Source of the DNA: CAYQXJ01 sp964421565
GTDB taxonomy: Bacteria; Planctomycetota; Brocadiia; SM23-32
NCBI GenBank assembly: GCA_964421565.1
Contig: CAYQXJ010000008.1
Location: 62,001 to 126,000, forward strand
Reading direction: 5' to 3'
DNA length: 64,000 nucleotides
Of this stretch, positions 50,544-60,164 are shown one piece after another. Both the position numbers and the translations under genes were made by a program. Under the pieces are notes generated by a model, which was not told the DNA's origin, made no database searches, and worked only from the letters and a program-made list of their open reading frames with translations. Every line of letters starts with the position of its first letter. Positions within the stretch are counted from its first letter, which is position 1.

Positions 50544-52646
50544 ATGGCGGGCCAAGGGCTGAAAGAACGCGACAACTGGCTGCGCGGGCTGCTCTGCCTG
50601 CTGCTGGCCTGCGCGCCGCTCTGGGGTGTAAGGGCCTCATCCGCTGCCCCACAGCCGGTGGTGGCTGCCCGGCTCGACCTGCCGGTCGTGATGGAGGCCC
50701 AGGCAGCTCTGGAGGCGGCCCGTCGCGCCGTGCAACAACAGCGATGGGATGCGGCCCTTCCCACGCTGCAGGAACTGCTGGAGGTTACGCCAAATGCGCT
50801 GGTGGACGACGGGGGAGTTTACCGGCCCGCGCACATACCTGTGAACCGCTTGCTGGCCGCCTTGCCCCCTGAGGCGGCTGACGTCTACGTGGCTCTGTTC
50901 GGACCCCTGGCAAAGCACCGCTTGCAGGACGCGCTCGACGCAAGGTCCCTGGAGGGACTGCGGCGAGTCGCACGTTGCTGCGCTCTTACCCCGGCCGGCA
51001 GCCGCGCCGCTGCAGCGTCTGCGGACCTGCTGATGGACGCCGCACGCTGGGGCGCGGCGCGCCGCGTGCTGCGGCGGGCGCGCTCGATGCAGAAGCAGCC
51101 GGCAGATGTGCCTGCGTTGGCTATGCGCGAGATCATCTGTCTGGCCAGGATGGGACGCAGCGCCGACGCGCTGGAACTGGCCGCCCGCATGGGTGCGGCC
51201 CAAACTGTGACCGTCGGCGGCCGTGACTGGAAGCCGGTGACGTTCGCTGAGGAAGCCATACGGCGGCTCGAGCCCGAGAACGACCCGGCGTGGCAGTTCG
51301 GCCGTGCTGAGACGGCGCAGGCGGTGCGTGTGTCGCTGCCGACCCAGGAGGGCGACGTAATCCAGAGCGATGCACTGGCATCGGCGGCGCCCCTGGTGGA
51401 TGGGCCGGGCGTGTTCGTGAAGGCGGGCGGCTGGGTGTACGCTCTACGTGACGAGCCGCCACGGCGGGTATGGGCAGCGCCGCCTCCTGGCGCACTGGCG
51501 GAGTCCGTGCGCGTCGCGCTTGGCGGCGAGGGGGACGCGAGCTGGCTGGCGCCCTACGTGATACCTGCTGAGAGCCTGGGGCAATGGCGCTGCCGGCGGA
51601 ACCGGGGCCTTGCAACGCTGGCATTGGCGGGCGGTCGCCTGTACTGCGTGCAGCTCCACCCGGGGGCCCTGCGCATCCCATTTGATCCGTGGATGGCCAC
51701 GCAGGAGGACTTGCGTGTCGTCAATCGCCTGCGCTGTCTGGACGCTACGACCGGGCGTCAGCTCTGGAGCAGCGCGAAGGTGGGGCAGCTTGCCGAGTGC
51801 TGGTTCTTCACCGCTCCCGCGTTGCAGGCAGGAAGGGCATACCTGGTGGCTGTTCGCAGCGGCGAGTTGCTCGCATTCTGCCTCGACGCCGCCACGGGCC
51901 AGGTGGCCTGGGCAACGACGATCGGTGGCATACGAGGCAGACGGCAGATCCGCCGTTACTACTGGGAACTCTTCTTGTCTGACGCCTGTGCGCCGGCTGT
52001 GGCCGACGATGTCGTCTACCTGCCGACAGGGCAGGGGATCGTGGTGGCGCTCGACGCCGTTGGGGGCGAACCGATATGGCTTGCGCCCTACCAGCGGCGC
52101 GAGGAGCGCGTGAACCGGCTGGGTGAAGACCTGCGGATTCCGCAGTCGCCATGGGCTTCCAAGCCGCCGTTCGTTGCTCACTGCGGCGAGGGCGACGTGG
52201 TAGTCGTGGCGCCCCGCGACAGCCCGCATCTGCTGGCCTTTTCGGCGGTTGATGGCACGCTGATCTGGAGCCGTCAGTTCGCTGACGGCATCGCCTTGCT
52301 TGGCGGTGCGGAGGGGCGGGCATACGTTCAGGCATCCAGGCGCGTAGTCTGCCTTAGCGTGGCGGACGGCGACGTCGTATGGACGGCACAGATGCCGGAC
52401 CACACGGGCGTAGGGGTGCTACAGGGCGGCAGCGTGCTGATTCCTGCCGCCGACGGACTGATCGCGCTGGATGTGACTACGGGAGCGCAGATCGGGCGGC
52501 ACTTCTGGCCGTGGCAGGGCGAGGGGCGAGGCAACCTTGCGTGTGGCCAGAGCCTGCTCGGCCTGGCGGATTGTGCGCGGCTCGTCACGTGTCCCGTTCA
52601 CGATGGCTCGGGCAGGCGCGGGCAGGCGGCCGAGCCGAAACCATGA
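50544..52646 (+). CDS. Exported PQQ-like beta-propeller protein
   Basis: A 700-residue protein with a signal peptide (LRGLLCLLLACAPLWGVRAS), a helical repeat region (about 45-270), and a beta-propeller with PQQ/WD-like blades, each built around a Trp-x-Asp/Ala-like turn: RLRCLDATTGRQLWSSAK, FCLDAATGQVAWATT, VALDAVGGEPIWLAP, LAFSAVDGTLIWSRQ. Such proteins are common in planctomycetes; binding of PQQ itself is not assured. It is followed by the squalene-cyclase-repeat gene. Confidence 0.88.
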   Translation: MAGQGLKERDNWLRGLLCLLLACAPLWGVRASSAAPQPVVAARLDLPVVMEAQAALEAARRAVQQQRWDAALPTLQELLEVTPNALVDDGGVYRPAHIPVNRLLAALPPEAADVYVALFGPLAKHRLQDALDARSLEGLRRVARCCALTPAGSRAAAASADLLMDAARWGAARRVLRRARSMQKQPADVPALAMREIICLARMGRSADALELAARMGAAQTVTVGGRDWKPVTFAEEAIRRLEPENDPAWQFGRAETAQAVRVSLPTQEGDVIQSDALASAAPLVDGPGVFVKAGGWVYALRDEPPRRVWAAPPPGALAESVRVALGGEGDASWLAPYVIPAESLGQWRCRRNRGLATLALAGGRLYCVQLHPGALRIPFDPWMATQEDLRVVNRLRCLDATTGRQLWSSAKVGQLAECWFFTAPALQAGRAYLVAVRSGELLAFCLDAATGQVAWATTIGGIRGRRQIRRYYWELFLSDACAPAVADDVVYLPTGQGIVVALDAVGGEPIWLAPYQRREERVNRLGEDLRIPQSPWASKPPFVAHCGEGDVVVVAPRDSPHLLAFSAVDGTLIWSRQFADGIALLGGAEGRAYVQASRRVVCLSVADGDVVWTAQMPDHTGVGVLQGGSVLIPAADGLIALDVTTGAQIGRHFWPWQGEGRGNLACGQSLLGLADCARLVTCPVHDGSGRRGQAAEPKP

Positions 52647-52698
52647 CATTCCCGCCAGCCGCGTGTAGAATGGCCTCTGTACACTCGACGGAGGCACC

Positions 52699-53739
52699 AT
52701 GCGCGCCCGGCCCCTGTATATCTTCGCTCTGTTCGTTCTTGCGTGTTTGCCCGTCGGCGCTGAAGGTCCGTCAGTTAGTAGAGATCTATCGCCGGCCGCC
52801 GTTGATGCTGTTCAGCGCGGGTTACGTTGGCTTGCCGTGGCACAGAATCGTGACGGTAGCTGGTTGACAGATGGAGAGACGGGGCGCTTTCCGACGGCGA
52901 TGACGGCACTCGGGGGCCTGGCGCTGCTGGCGAGCGGAAGCACCACGTACAGCGGCCCCTATGCGATCCAGGTCCGGCGCGCGACGGAGTATCTGCTCCG
53001 GCAGGCCGACCCGCAGAGCGGCCTGATCGGCGGGGACGAGGGTGGGCGCCCCATGTTCGGGCACGGTTACTGCCTGCTGTTTCTGGCCGAGGTATACGGC
53101 TCTGAGAGCCAATCGCCTCTGAGGGCGAGGATCGAAGAAGTCTTGCGCGGCGGAGTGAGGCTCTCGGTCAGCAGCCAGAATGAACTGGGCGGCTGGTTCT
53201 ACCAGCCCGATTCAGACCAAGACGAGGGCGCGGTGACGATCACGCAGATGCAGGGATTGCGCGCGTGCGCCAACGCGGGCATACCTGTTCCCGAACGAGC
53301 TGTTCTTAAAGCGCGGGACTACATCCGGCTCGGCCAGAATCCCGATGGCGGAATTGCCTATCGGGCGAGCATTCCCGGCGAGAGCCGACCAGGCGTCACG
53401 GCGGCGGCCGTGGCGACGCTGTTCGCCTCGGGCATCTACGAGGGTGACCTGGTGGAAGGTGCGCTCGCATACGCACGGGCGAATGTGCCGTTGCGGGCGC
53501 CCGCCGTGGCTGGCGGTGGCCATTTCTACTACTCGCACCTCTACCTCTCCCAGGCGCTCTACAGTGTCGGCGACGATGCCTGGCGCGATTACTTTCGCGC
53601 CATCCAGGAGTGGCTGCTTGAGGTGCAGGGGCCGGACGGGGCCTGGCAGGGCGATTATATCGGCAAGACTTACGGGACGGCTGTCGCCCTGCTGATACTG
53701 CAGCTTCCGGAGAACAATCTGCCGCTCTTTCAGCCTTAG
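52699..53739 (+). CDS. Exported prenyltransferase/squalene-oxidase repeat protein
   Basis: A 346-residue protein with a signal peptide (LYIFALFVLACLPVGA) and alpha-alpha barrel repeats of the terpene cyclase type: LAVAQNRDGSWLTDG, TAMTALGGLALLASG, GGWFYQPDSDQDEGAVTITQ and GPDGAWQGDYIGKTYGTAVA. It lacks the DxDD-type catalytic motif of squalene-hopene cyclase, so it is likely a structural or binding relative. GGAGG precedes the ATG. It leads into moxR. Confidence 0.88.
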   Translation: MRARPLYIFALFVLACLPVGAEGPSVSRDLSPAAVDAVQRGLRWLAVAQNRDGSWLTDGETGRFPTAMTALGGLALLASGSTTYSGPYAIQVRRATEYLLRQADPQSGLIGGDEGGRPMFGHGYCLLFLAEVYGSESQSPLRARIEEVLRGGVRLSVSSQNELGGWFYQPDSDQDEGAVTITQMQGLRACANAGIPVPERAVLKARDYIRLGQNPDGGIAYRASIPGESRPGVTAAAVATLFASGIYEGDLVEGALAYARANVPLRAPAVAGGGHFYYSHLYLSQALYSVGDDAWRDYFRAIQEWLLEVQGPDGAWQGDYIGKTYGTAVALLILQLPENNLPLFQP

Positions 53740-53762
53740 CATACTGATGGAGACGACGGGCT

Positions 53763-54833
53763 ATGGATGATGCGAATGGCGATTCGTCCGACGAAGCCAT
53801 GCTGCGTAAACTGAACGATGCCTACAAGAAGCTGCGCGGGCAGGTAGGGAAGGTCATCGTCGGTCAGCATGCCGTGATTGAGCAGATGATGATCTGCATG
53901 CTCGGGGGGGGCCACGCCATACTGGAAGGGGTACCCGGCCTAGCCAAGACGCTGATGGTGAGCGCCCTGGCCCAGACACTGAGCTTGAGCTTCCGCCGCA
54001 TACAGTTCACGCCCGATCTGATGCCGAGCGACATAACGGGCACCGAGGTCATCCAGGAGAACCGCGCGACCGGCAAACGCGAAACGCGGTTCCTGCGTGG
54101 CCCCGTGTTTGCCAACGTGGTGCTGGCCGACGAGATCAACCGCACCCCTCCAAAAACTCAGGCGGCCTTGCTGGAAGCGATGCAGGAGAAGCAGGTTACG
54201 GTCGGTGGCGAATCGTTCCCTCTGCCTGCGCCCTTCATGGTTCTTGCCACGCAGAACCCCATCGAGCAGGAGGGCACCTATCCCTTGCCCGAGGCGCAGC
54301 AGGACCGCTTCATGTTCAAGATACTCGTCGACTACCCATCGTGGGAGGAGGAGTTCAGCATTGTGCGCATGGCGGAGGCCGATGCGCCGCCACGGGTCGA
54401 GCCCGTCCTCGACGCCGAAGACCTCCTGTCTTTGCAGCACCTAACCAGGCGCGTGCCCGCTGCGGACTACGTGGTGGAATACGCCATGCGGCTTGCGCGC
54501 GCCACGCGTGTGGGTGCCGGGGGCGAGGTGCCGACATTCGTCGAGGAGTGGGTCCGCTGGGGCATCGGGCCGCGAGCGTGCCAGTTTGTGCTGGTGGGCG
54601 CCAAAGCGCGTGCGTTACTGAGGGGGAGGGGGCACGTCTCCGTGGAGGACGTGCAGGCCGTCGCTCGACCGGTGATGCGCCACCGCCTGGTAACCACGTT
54701 CGCCGCTGCCAGCGAGGGAGTGAGCCCCGATCGGATCGTCGACGAGCTGATAGCGCACATACCCGCCCGAGAGAGCAGACTGAGTCGTGACAGAGCAGTC
54801 CAGCAAGTACTACGCCCCGGAGACGCTGAGTAA
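53763..54833 (+). CDS. MoxR family AAA+ ATPase
   Basis: A 356-residue ATPase. Walker A LEGVPGLAKTLM (about 56-67), LMPSDITGTEVI, Walker B VVLADEINRTPPKTQAALLEAM, sensor 1 VLATQNPIEQEGTYPLPEAQ, arginine finger region and a helical lid. MoxR proteins act as chaperones for assembly of metalloenzymes or membrane complexes, often with VWA proteins. It overlaps the DUF58 gene by 47 bases. Confidence 0.95.
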   Translation: MDDANGDSSDEAMLRKLNDAYKKLRGQVGKVIVGQHAVIEQMMICMLGGGHAILEGVPGLAKTLMVSALAQTLSLSFRRIQFTPDLMPSDITGTEVIQENRATGKRETRFLRGPVFANVVLADEINRTPPKTQAALLEAMQEKQVTVGGESFPLPAPFMVLATQNPIEQEGTYPLPEAQQDRFMFKILVDYPSWEEEFSIVRMAEADAPPRVEPVLDAEDLLSLQHLTRRVPAADYVVEYAMRLARATRVGAGGEVPTFVEEWVRWGIGPRACQFVLVGAKARALLRGRGHVSVEDVQAVARPVMRHRLVTTFAAASEGVSPDRIVDELIAHIPARESRLSRDRAVQQVLRPGDAE

Positions 54834-55683
54834 GATCCGCGGACTCGAACTGCGGGCACGCCACGTCGTCGAAGGTTACCTGGCCGGCCTGCACCGCAGT
54901 CCCTACCGCGGCTGGAGCGTCGAGTTCGCCGAACATCGGGCGTACAGCCCGGGTGACGAGCTGCGCCACGTGGACTGGAAGCTCTGGGCCCGCACCGACA
55001 GGTTGTTCGTGAAGCTCTATGAGGAGGAGACGAACGCTCGGGCCCAACTGCTGCTCGACGGCAGCGCCTCGATGGCTTTCCGTTCCGCGCCGATGAACAA
55101 GTACGACTACGGCGCTACCGTGGCGGCATCTCTGGCGCACCTGCTGCTGCGACAAAGGGATGCCGTCGGGCTGTCATTGCTGGCAGATGGGGCGGATGTC
55201 AACCTGCCCCCGACTGCGAACCCCGCCGTGTTCGGCAGACTGTGCCGGGCGTTGGAGAGCCACGCCCCGGCAGGCCGTGCAGAGCTGGCAGCCGAGCTGC
55301 AACGTGTGGCGGATGGGCTCGCCGGACGCAGCATCGTCATCCTGATCAGCGACATGCTGGCGGCGCCAGAGGACCTGCTGTCCGGCTTCCATCGACTGCG
55401 GCACGATGGCCACGGCGTGATCGCCGCTCACGTGCTCGATCCGGCGGAGAGGTCTTTCCCCTTTGATGAGCAGGTCCTGTTCCAGGGCATGGAAGGTGAG
55501 CAGGGTCTGCGCACCCACGCCGGTCAGGTGAGGGGAGCGTATCTGGAGGCGCTTGACGAGTTTCGGCACAGGCTCCAGCACGGCTGCGGCAGGTTGGGAG
55601 TGGACTACCTGGATGTTGACACGTCAGAGCCGGTGGGCGAGGTGCTGTTTGAGTTCCTGGCGGGACGACGGGCCGGTTACTGA
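54787..55683 (+). CDS. DUF58 domain protein
   Basis: A 298-residue protein with the DUF58 motif EHRAYSPGDELRHVDWKLWARTDRLFVK and a VWA-like fold with metal site DGSASMAF. DUF58 proteins are paired with MoxR in nearly all bacteria. It begins with GTG inside the end of moxR, so the two are translationally coupled. Function is probably as the VWA partner in a membrane complex. Confidence 0.92.
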   Translation: MTEQSSKYYAPETLSKIRGLELRARHVVEGYLAGLHRSPYRGWSVEFAEHRAYSPGDELRHVDWKLWARTDRLFVKLYEEETNARAQLLLDGSASMAFRSAPMNKYDYGATVAASLAHLLLRQRDAVGLSLLADGADVNLPPTANPAVFGRLCRALESHAPAGRAELAAELQRVADGLAGRSIVILISDMLAAPEDLLSGFHRLRHDGHGVIAAHVLDPAERSFPFDEQVLFQGMEGEQGLRTHAGQVRGAYLEALDEFRHRLQHGCGRLGVDYLDVDTSEPVGEVLFEFLAGRRAGY

Positions 55684-55740
55684 ATTGCCGATCGTGCGGC
55701 ACGCGGGGCTCGCGGAAGGGCCGAGCTGTGCGACGGCACC

Positions 55741-57183
55741 TCAGAATATGATGTCGTTGCCGCTCCGCCGCACAATGCTTAACCAGGTGTTTATCTGTTC
55801 CTGTCGCTCGGCAAGTCGTGGCGCCTCGAGCGTCAGGGGCACGCCGGCGACCCTCCACAGGATGTTACCGAGCCGGCGCGCGTAGCCCACGTTCTTCTCG
55901 TTCTGGGCGTGGGTCACCAGTGCCGCGAAGAACTGCTTGCCGACCTCGGGCCCGTAGCGCTCAGCCACGACTTCTTCGATGGTGTTCAGGGCCTCACCCC
56001 GGGCAAACTCGTCCGGCGGGTCGTTCAGGACTGCGATGGCCTCGGACATGCTCTTCTTGGCCGCGAGGGCGTCAGTGAGCAGGCTCTTCGCCTTGCTTGT
56101 AGCGTAGGCCGGCATGTCGCCTCTTCCGGACAGTTGATAGAGCAGGACCCCGCGGTAGCAAGTGACTTGCTCGGCGGTTGCGTCAGAGGGCGCAACCATG
56201 TAGTTGGCGAGTGTGATCTCAAATTGCTGCCACGCGTAGTCGACGAATCTTTGCTCGCTTTTCGTCCTCAGCTCAGCCAGCCACTGCTTCTGCCATTCCG
56301 CGACCACTTCCGAAGGCGTGTTCGCCGAGCCCGCGTCGTTCGGTGGATAGGGGACGCCGGTCAGTTCGCCGAGCGCGCGCCCGAGGGTCTGGCTCTGCCG
56401 GCCTGTTAGGCCACCGGCCGCCAGTGCTTCTGCTATGGCTGCCACCGGCCCCAGCCAGCGCCGCCGCAGTAGAATCTCGACTGCGCTTTGCCGGGTCGCC
56501 GCGTCCGAGGTGTGCAGCGCCATACGGCAAATGACCTGCCAGGGCATCTCCGACAGCGGGGGCAGCGCATCCGGGGCGGACGCCACCCACTTGTCGAAAG
56601 CCGACCGCATCTCTGCTGCGTCCAGCAGGCCGGCTTCGCCGACGGCCGTCTTGTTAATCTGCATCAGTGCGGTGCCCGCGGTGCGCACGACTACCTCGGG
56701 ATAACCGCTGTACAGAATCGCCAGCAGGGCCGCATTGACCTGTCGAAGGGCGGCGGACGGCTCTGCGCCTTCCCAGATATGGCCCAGGGACTTGGCCGCC
56801 TGGAATGCAAGTTCAAGGTTTGGCTCGGACAGCACAGCCAGCAGCACATCGGTCGCCCGTCGGGTTTTCAGCTCACCCAGGGCGATGATGTAGTTGAGAA
56901 CCAGCTTGGGGTCAGACACTCGGCGCCGGTTTTCAACGGCGGCGATGATAGGCTCGAGGGCCTGCTCGCCCTGGTCCTGGACCGCCTGGCGGGCCACTTC
57001 GACGAGGGCGCTCCGGTGCATCCCCCGCTCCGAAGGACTACTGGCCTCAAGTTGGGCAAGAGCGGTGGGTATGTCCTCCGGCAGTTCCTCAATCCGTCTG
57101 AGCATCTGAGCGTGTGCGGGTGAGAGCAAGCCGGCCAGCACGACGACTAAAGCTATCGCAGCAGCGGGGCGCAATGGTCTCAT
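55741..57183 (-). CDS. Exported helical-repeat protein, unknown function
   Basis: A 480-residue protein with a signal peptide (AIALVVVLAGLLSPAHA) and HEAT-like repeats (about 40-260: VEVARQAVQDQGEQALEPII and TRRATDVLLAVLSEPNLELA). Residues 300-480 are alpha-helical with no family recognised. The ATG at 57183 is preferred to a GTG 9 bases upstream because AGGGTGA precedes it. It converges on the DUF58 gene. Confidence 0.78.
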   Translation of the reverse strand: MRPLRPAAAIALVVVLAGLLSPAHAQMLRRIEELPEDIPTALAQLEASSPSERGMHRSALVEVARQAVQDQGEQALEPIIAAVENRRRVSDPKLVLNYIIALGELKTRRATDVLLAVLSEPNLELAFQAAKSLGHIWEGAEPSAALRQVNAALLAILYSGYPEVVVRTAGTALMQINKTAVGEAGLLDAAEMRSAFDKWVASAPDALPPLSEMPWQVICRMALHTSDAATRQSAVEILLRRRWLGPVAAIAEALAAGGLTGRQSQTLGRALGELTGVPYPPNDAGSANTPSEVVAEWQKQWLAELRTKSEQRFVDYAWQQFEITLANYMVAPSDATAEQVTCYRGVLLYQLSGRGDMPAYATSKAKSLLTDALAAKKSMSEAIAVLNDPPDEFARGEALNTIEEVVAERYGPEVGKQFFAALVTHAQNEKNVGYARRLGNILWRVAGVPLTLEAPRLAERQEQINTWLSIVRRSGNDIIF

Positions 57184-57248
57184 GAGCTTCACCCTGTCAG
57201 ATGGTGTGGCATGCGGTTCCCGTCTTTATCCTGGACTTTGTGTCGCCA

Positions 57249-57277
57249 TTTTTAGCAGAGCGAAGCGCGATAGTCAA
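57249..57277 (-). promoter_or_regulatory. Promoter for the helical-repeat protein gene
   Basis: Minus strand: TTGACT (57277-57272), 17-base spacer, TAAAAA (57254-57249), 66 bases before the ATG at 57183. Confidence 0.6.
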
Positions 57278-57334
57278 GCGCCACAAACCGGAAAGGACAA
57301 GTTCCCACGGGGCGGAGGCTGCCCGCGGGGGAGG

Positions 57335-57730
57335 CTATTTGTCTTCAACCGCGACACCGGCGCCATCACGCTGTTCGGCATCCACCAGGTCCCGGTTATA
57401 GTACTCGCAGAAACCTCTGTCACCGCTCGTCTGTCTGGAGGCGAAGAGGCGGCGCCGGAAGTGGGGACAGCCCTGGCAGTCTGGAATGTAACATCCACAG
57501 CAGCGCGTAGGCCGTCGGCGCGGGCGGGATGGGGCCGGCTGCTGGCGGCGGCCGGCTTGCCCGGGTGCCTCGGACCGAACGGGCTCGGCCAGCAGCGCAA
57601 GGACGACTCCGACCACGGGCAGCAAGGCGCCGATCAACCACCATGCGGCCCGGCGCCGGCCTTTGCGCCCGGCGACGAACGCGCTGAAGAATCCGCAAAT
57701 GATCTGTAGCACAACGAAGTAGTGCACCAT
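57335..57730 (-). CDS. Small membrane protein with Cys-rich C-terminus
   Basis: A 131-residue protein with two hydrophobic segments near the N-terminus (FVVLQIICGFFSAFV; WWLIGALLPVVGVVLALLA), a basic Pro/Arg/Gln-rich linker and a C-terminal cluster with Cys (CCGCYIPDCQGCPHF then FCEYYNRDL). The Cys arrangement suggests a metal site. ATG at 57730 has GAGGGG 7 bases upstream; an ATG two codons before is closer than usual. No family recognised; partly overlapping frames upstream are unlikely to be coding. Confidence 0.6.
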   Translation of the reverse strand: MVHYFVVLQIICGFFSAFVAGRKGRRRAAWWLIGALLPVVGVVLALLAEPVRSEAPGQAGRRQQPAPSRPRRRPTRCCGCYIPDCQGCPHFRRRLFASRQTSGDRGFCEYYNRDLVDAEQRDGAGVAVEDK

Positions 57731-57867
57731 TCGCATTCCCCTCTTTGTACCTATGATATGCGGTCGTCCGCTGCGCCGCAAGCAGGCGGGTGCCGAGCAC
57801 TGTGGAAACGCGGCATCGGGTGCATTATGCTCGGGGCCTGTCACAACCGGAAGCGACGGAGCAGGGC

Positions 57868-59331
57868 ATGACGGCGGGCGAGCTCTCAGTGCTGCAATGG
57901 GCCGGGGCGGGCACATCTGCCCTGCTGGTCGGCCTCTCGAAGGCCGGGTTTGGGGCGGGGGCGGGGCTGCTCGCAGTGCCACTGATGGCCGTTGTGCTCG
58001 GCCCCAAGCAGATGTTGCCCGTGATGCTGCTGGTGCTGATCGGCGGTGACATCTTCTCCATCGTTCACTACCCCACCAAGCACAGCAGCCGCAACCTCGC
58101 CGTGCTGCTGCCGGGCCTGGTCCTGGGCATTGGCGTCGGATGGCTCATGCTCGACTGGTTTCTGGGGCTTCAGAACGCCGAGCTGTGGATGAAGCGCACC
58201 ATTGGCGCCCTGGCCGTGACGTTCGTCCTGGTGCAGCTCTACCGCCTTGTGCAGGAGCGAAGGGCGGGACGGGTGGCTGACGGCTACCGACCCCGGGCGT
58301 GGCATGGCGTTCTGCTGGGGGCGGGGGCCGGGCTCAGCTCCACTCTCGCCCACGCGGGCGGGCCGCTCATCGTGCTGTACCTGCTGCCGCAGAAACTGGA
58401 GAAGCGCGTCTTCGTCGGCACCGTCATCAAGTACTTCTTTGCGGGCAACGTGCTCAAGCTATATCCCTATCTGAGCGAAGGTCTTATGACAGGGCAGGCC
58501 CTGCGCATCGCGTTGCTTCTGCTGCCGAGTGTCGTGGTCGGCACGTTCGCCGGTGTCTACCTGAACGGCAGGTTCAGCGATCGGGCGTTTCGCACGTTTG
58601 TATACGTGCTGGCGCTCTGTGTCGGGCTGTACCTTCTGAGCGGGTGGAAACCGGGGCAGCAGGCGAAGAGAGGAACCGTGGAGCCGTTCGGGGCGGGCCT
58701 GGGCCACTACCACGCAGAGCGGTTCGAGCAGGCGGCGCGGGCCTTCGCTCAGGCTGCGAGCACGGGGCGGGCCGAGCTGCGCAGTGCAGCCCGGCTCAAC
58801 GCGGGGCTCGCCTTCTGCATGCAGGGCGAACTGCAGCGTGCCCGTGAAATGCTACTGCTGGCATCGCAAGCGCCCCAGGCGGTCATACGGCTGTCGGCGC
58901 AGTACAACCTGGGCAACTGCGCGCTGCTGCTGGGCGAGACCCGCCAAGCCGCCGGCCACTACCTCGACGTTGCCGAGGGCAGCCAGGCCAAAGGGCAGAG
59001 GCTGAGCGAACTGCGCCGCTGTGCCTTGCATAACCTGCGGATCGCTATCGAATTGCTGCCGACAGCTCAACCGGTGGAGGGCGCCCGAGAGCAGGGCGTC
59101 GCGCGACCTTCGGCAGATGCTCCCGCGCGGGGAGGGGACGCCGAGGCGGACCACCCGCCAGCGGGCGGAGTCTCAGAACCGGAGGAACGGGCCGCAGGTG
59201 GGGGGATGGAAGGTGGCGAAGCGCCACACATGCGGGACGTGCAGGAAGTCCTGCAACGAGCCGCCGCGGCGGATACCGGCCCCGTCATCGTCAACCGGCA
59301 AGCCGCAGACAGCCCAACGCCCGCGTGGTAA
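57868..59331 (+). CDS. TauE/SafE permease fused to TPR domain
   Basis: A 487-residue protein. The N-terminal half (about 1-255) is a TauE/SafE sulfonate or sulfite exporter-type permease with eight or so helices (GLSKAGFGAGAGLLAVPLMA; GAGAGLSSTLAHAGGPLIVLY). The C-terminal half (about 270-415) has TPR-like repeats (YHAERFEQAARAFAQAAS and ALLLGETRQAAGHYLD) and then an acidic, Pro-rich tail. ATG at 57868 gives the usual short N-terminus. The tail is unusual for this family. Confidence 0.88.
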   Translation: MTAGELSVLQWAGAGTSALLVGLSKAGFGAGAGLLAVPLMAVVLGPKQMLPVMLLVLIGGDIFSIVHYPTKHSSRNLAVLLPGLVLGIGVGWLMLDWFLGLQNAELWMKRTIGALAVTFVLVQLYRLVQERRAGRVADGYRPRAWHGVLLGAGAGLSSTLAHAGGPLIVLYLLPQKLEKRVFVGTVIKYFFAGNVLKLYPYLSEGLMTGQALRIALLLLPSVVVGTFAGVYLNGRFSDRAFRTFVYVLALCVGLYLLSGWKPGQQAKRGTVEPFGAGLGHYHAERFEQAARAFAQAASTGRAELRSAARLNAGLAFCMQGELQRAREMLLLASQAPQAVIRLSAQYNLGNCALLLGETRQAAGHYLDVAEGSQAKGQRLSELRRCALHNLRIAIELLPTAQPVEGAREQGVARPSADAPARGGDAEADHPPAGGVSEPEERAAGGGMEGGEAPHMRDVQEVLQRAAAADTGPVIVNRQAADSPTPAW

Positions 59332-59334
59332 GGG

Positions 59335-60150
59335 CTAATCCTCCAACGTGCCGCGAGGGCCCGTGCTGAACTGGAAGTTTGCCCCCACGAATGCCACCAC
59401 CAGCCAGACGAGCACCAGCATCAGGGCGTGAGCCATCAGCCAATCGAAGGAGTCGCGGACGACGTCCAACTGGCGGCCTATCAGGTGGGCGAGCAGGCCA
59501 TATGCCGAGACGATGCAGCCGGCGCCGAACAGGGAAGTGGAGATGATAGCCAGGGGCCGGACCTCGACCATCGCTGCGAAGCCCGCAAGTAACCCCGTGC
59601 AGAAGATGATCAGCCCGAGGACCCCTTCGTGCGGGAGCAGGAACGCGCCCAGGATCAGGAACGGCGACAGGATGACCAGGAAGGCGGCGACCGGCTTCGC
59701 ACGCAGCGCCGAAAACAGGTACAGGCCGAGCCCCAGCGTGACACCGACCGCCAGGACCAACAAACGGAACCATACCTCGCGCTCGGTGTACATGGCCTGA
59801 ATGATGCAGAAAGCGGTCGCTCCGCCCGTCGCCAGCCCCCATACCGGGGCGAAGGGGATCAGCAGTGACTTCACCAGGACCCAGCCGTAGAGCAGAGTCA
59901 CCACTCCGACCAGTGCGGCGCCTAACAGCGTCGCCCAGCCCACGGCCCGGTTTTGCGTTATGTCCCGGAAGTAACGGTCCGCGTAGACAGCAAAGTCCCT
60001 TACTTCGCGCTCGGCGCGTTCACGGAATCGCTCGGCGCCCTCCTTTATCTGCTCTCGTGGCGAGCCCGAGCGCTTCTGTGGCTGCTGAAACGGAGTCTGT
60101 TGGGCCGCTGCAACGTTGTAGAGCAGGGCTAACAGGCACAAGCCCATCAT
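59335..60150 (-). CDS. Exported or membrane protein next to the assembly gap (start possibly in gap)
   Basis: At least 271 residues. MMGLCLLALLYNVAAA looks like a signal peptide with start at 60150, but the sequence could extend into the run of N at 60165. An amphipathic region (REQIKEGAERFRERAEREVR) is followed by about six hydrophobic helices, resembling TMEM198/DUF4203-type proteins only loosely. It converges on the TauE gene with a 3-base gap. Function unknown. Confidence 0.7.
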   Translation of the reverse strand: MMGLCLLALLYNVAAAQQTPFQQPQKRSGSPREQIKEGAERFRERAEREVRDFAVYADRYFRDITQNRAVGWATLLGAALVGVVTLLYGWVLVKSLLIPFAPVWGLATGGATAFCIIQAMYTEREVWFRLLVLAVGVTLGLGLYLFSALRAKPVAAFLVILSPFLILGAFLLPHEGVLGLIIFCTGLLAGFAAMVEVRPLAIISTSLFGAGCIVSAYGLLAHLIGRQLDVVRDSFDWLMAHALMLVLVWLVVAFVGANFQFSTGPRGTLED

Positions 60151-60164
60151 GGCGAGGCACCGGC

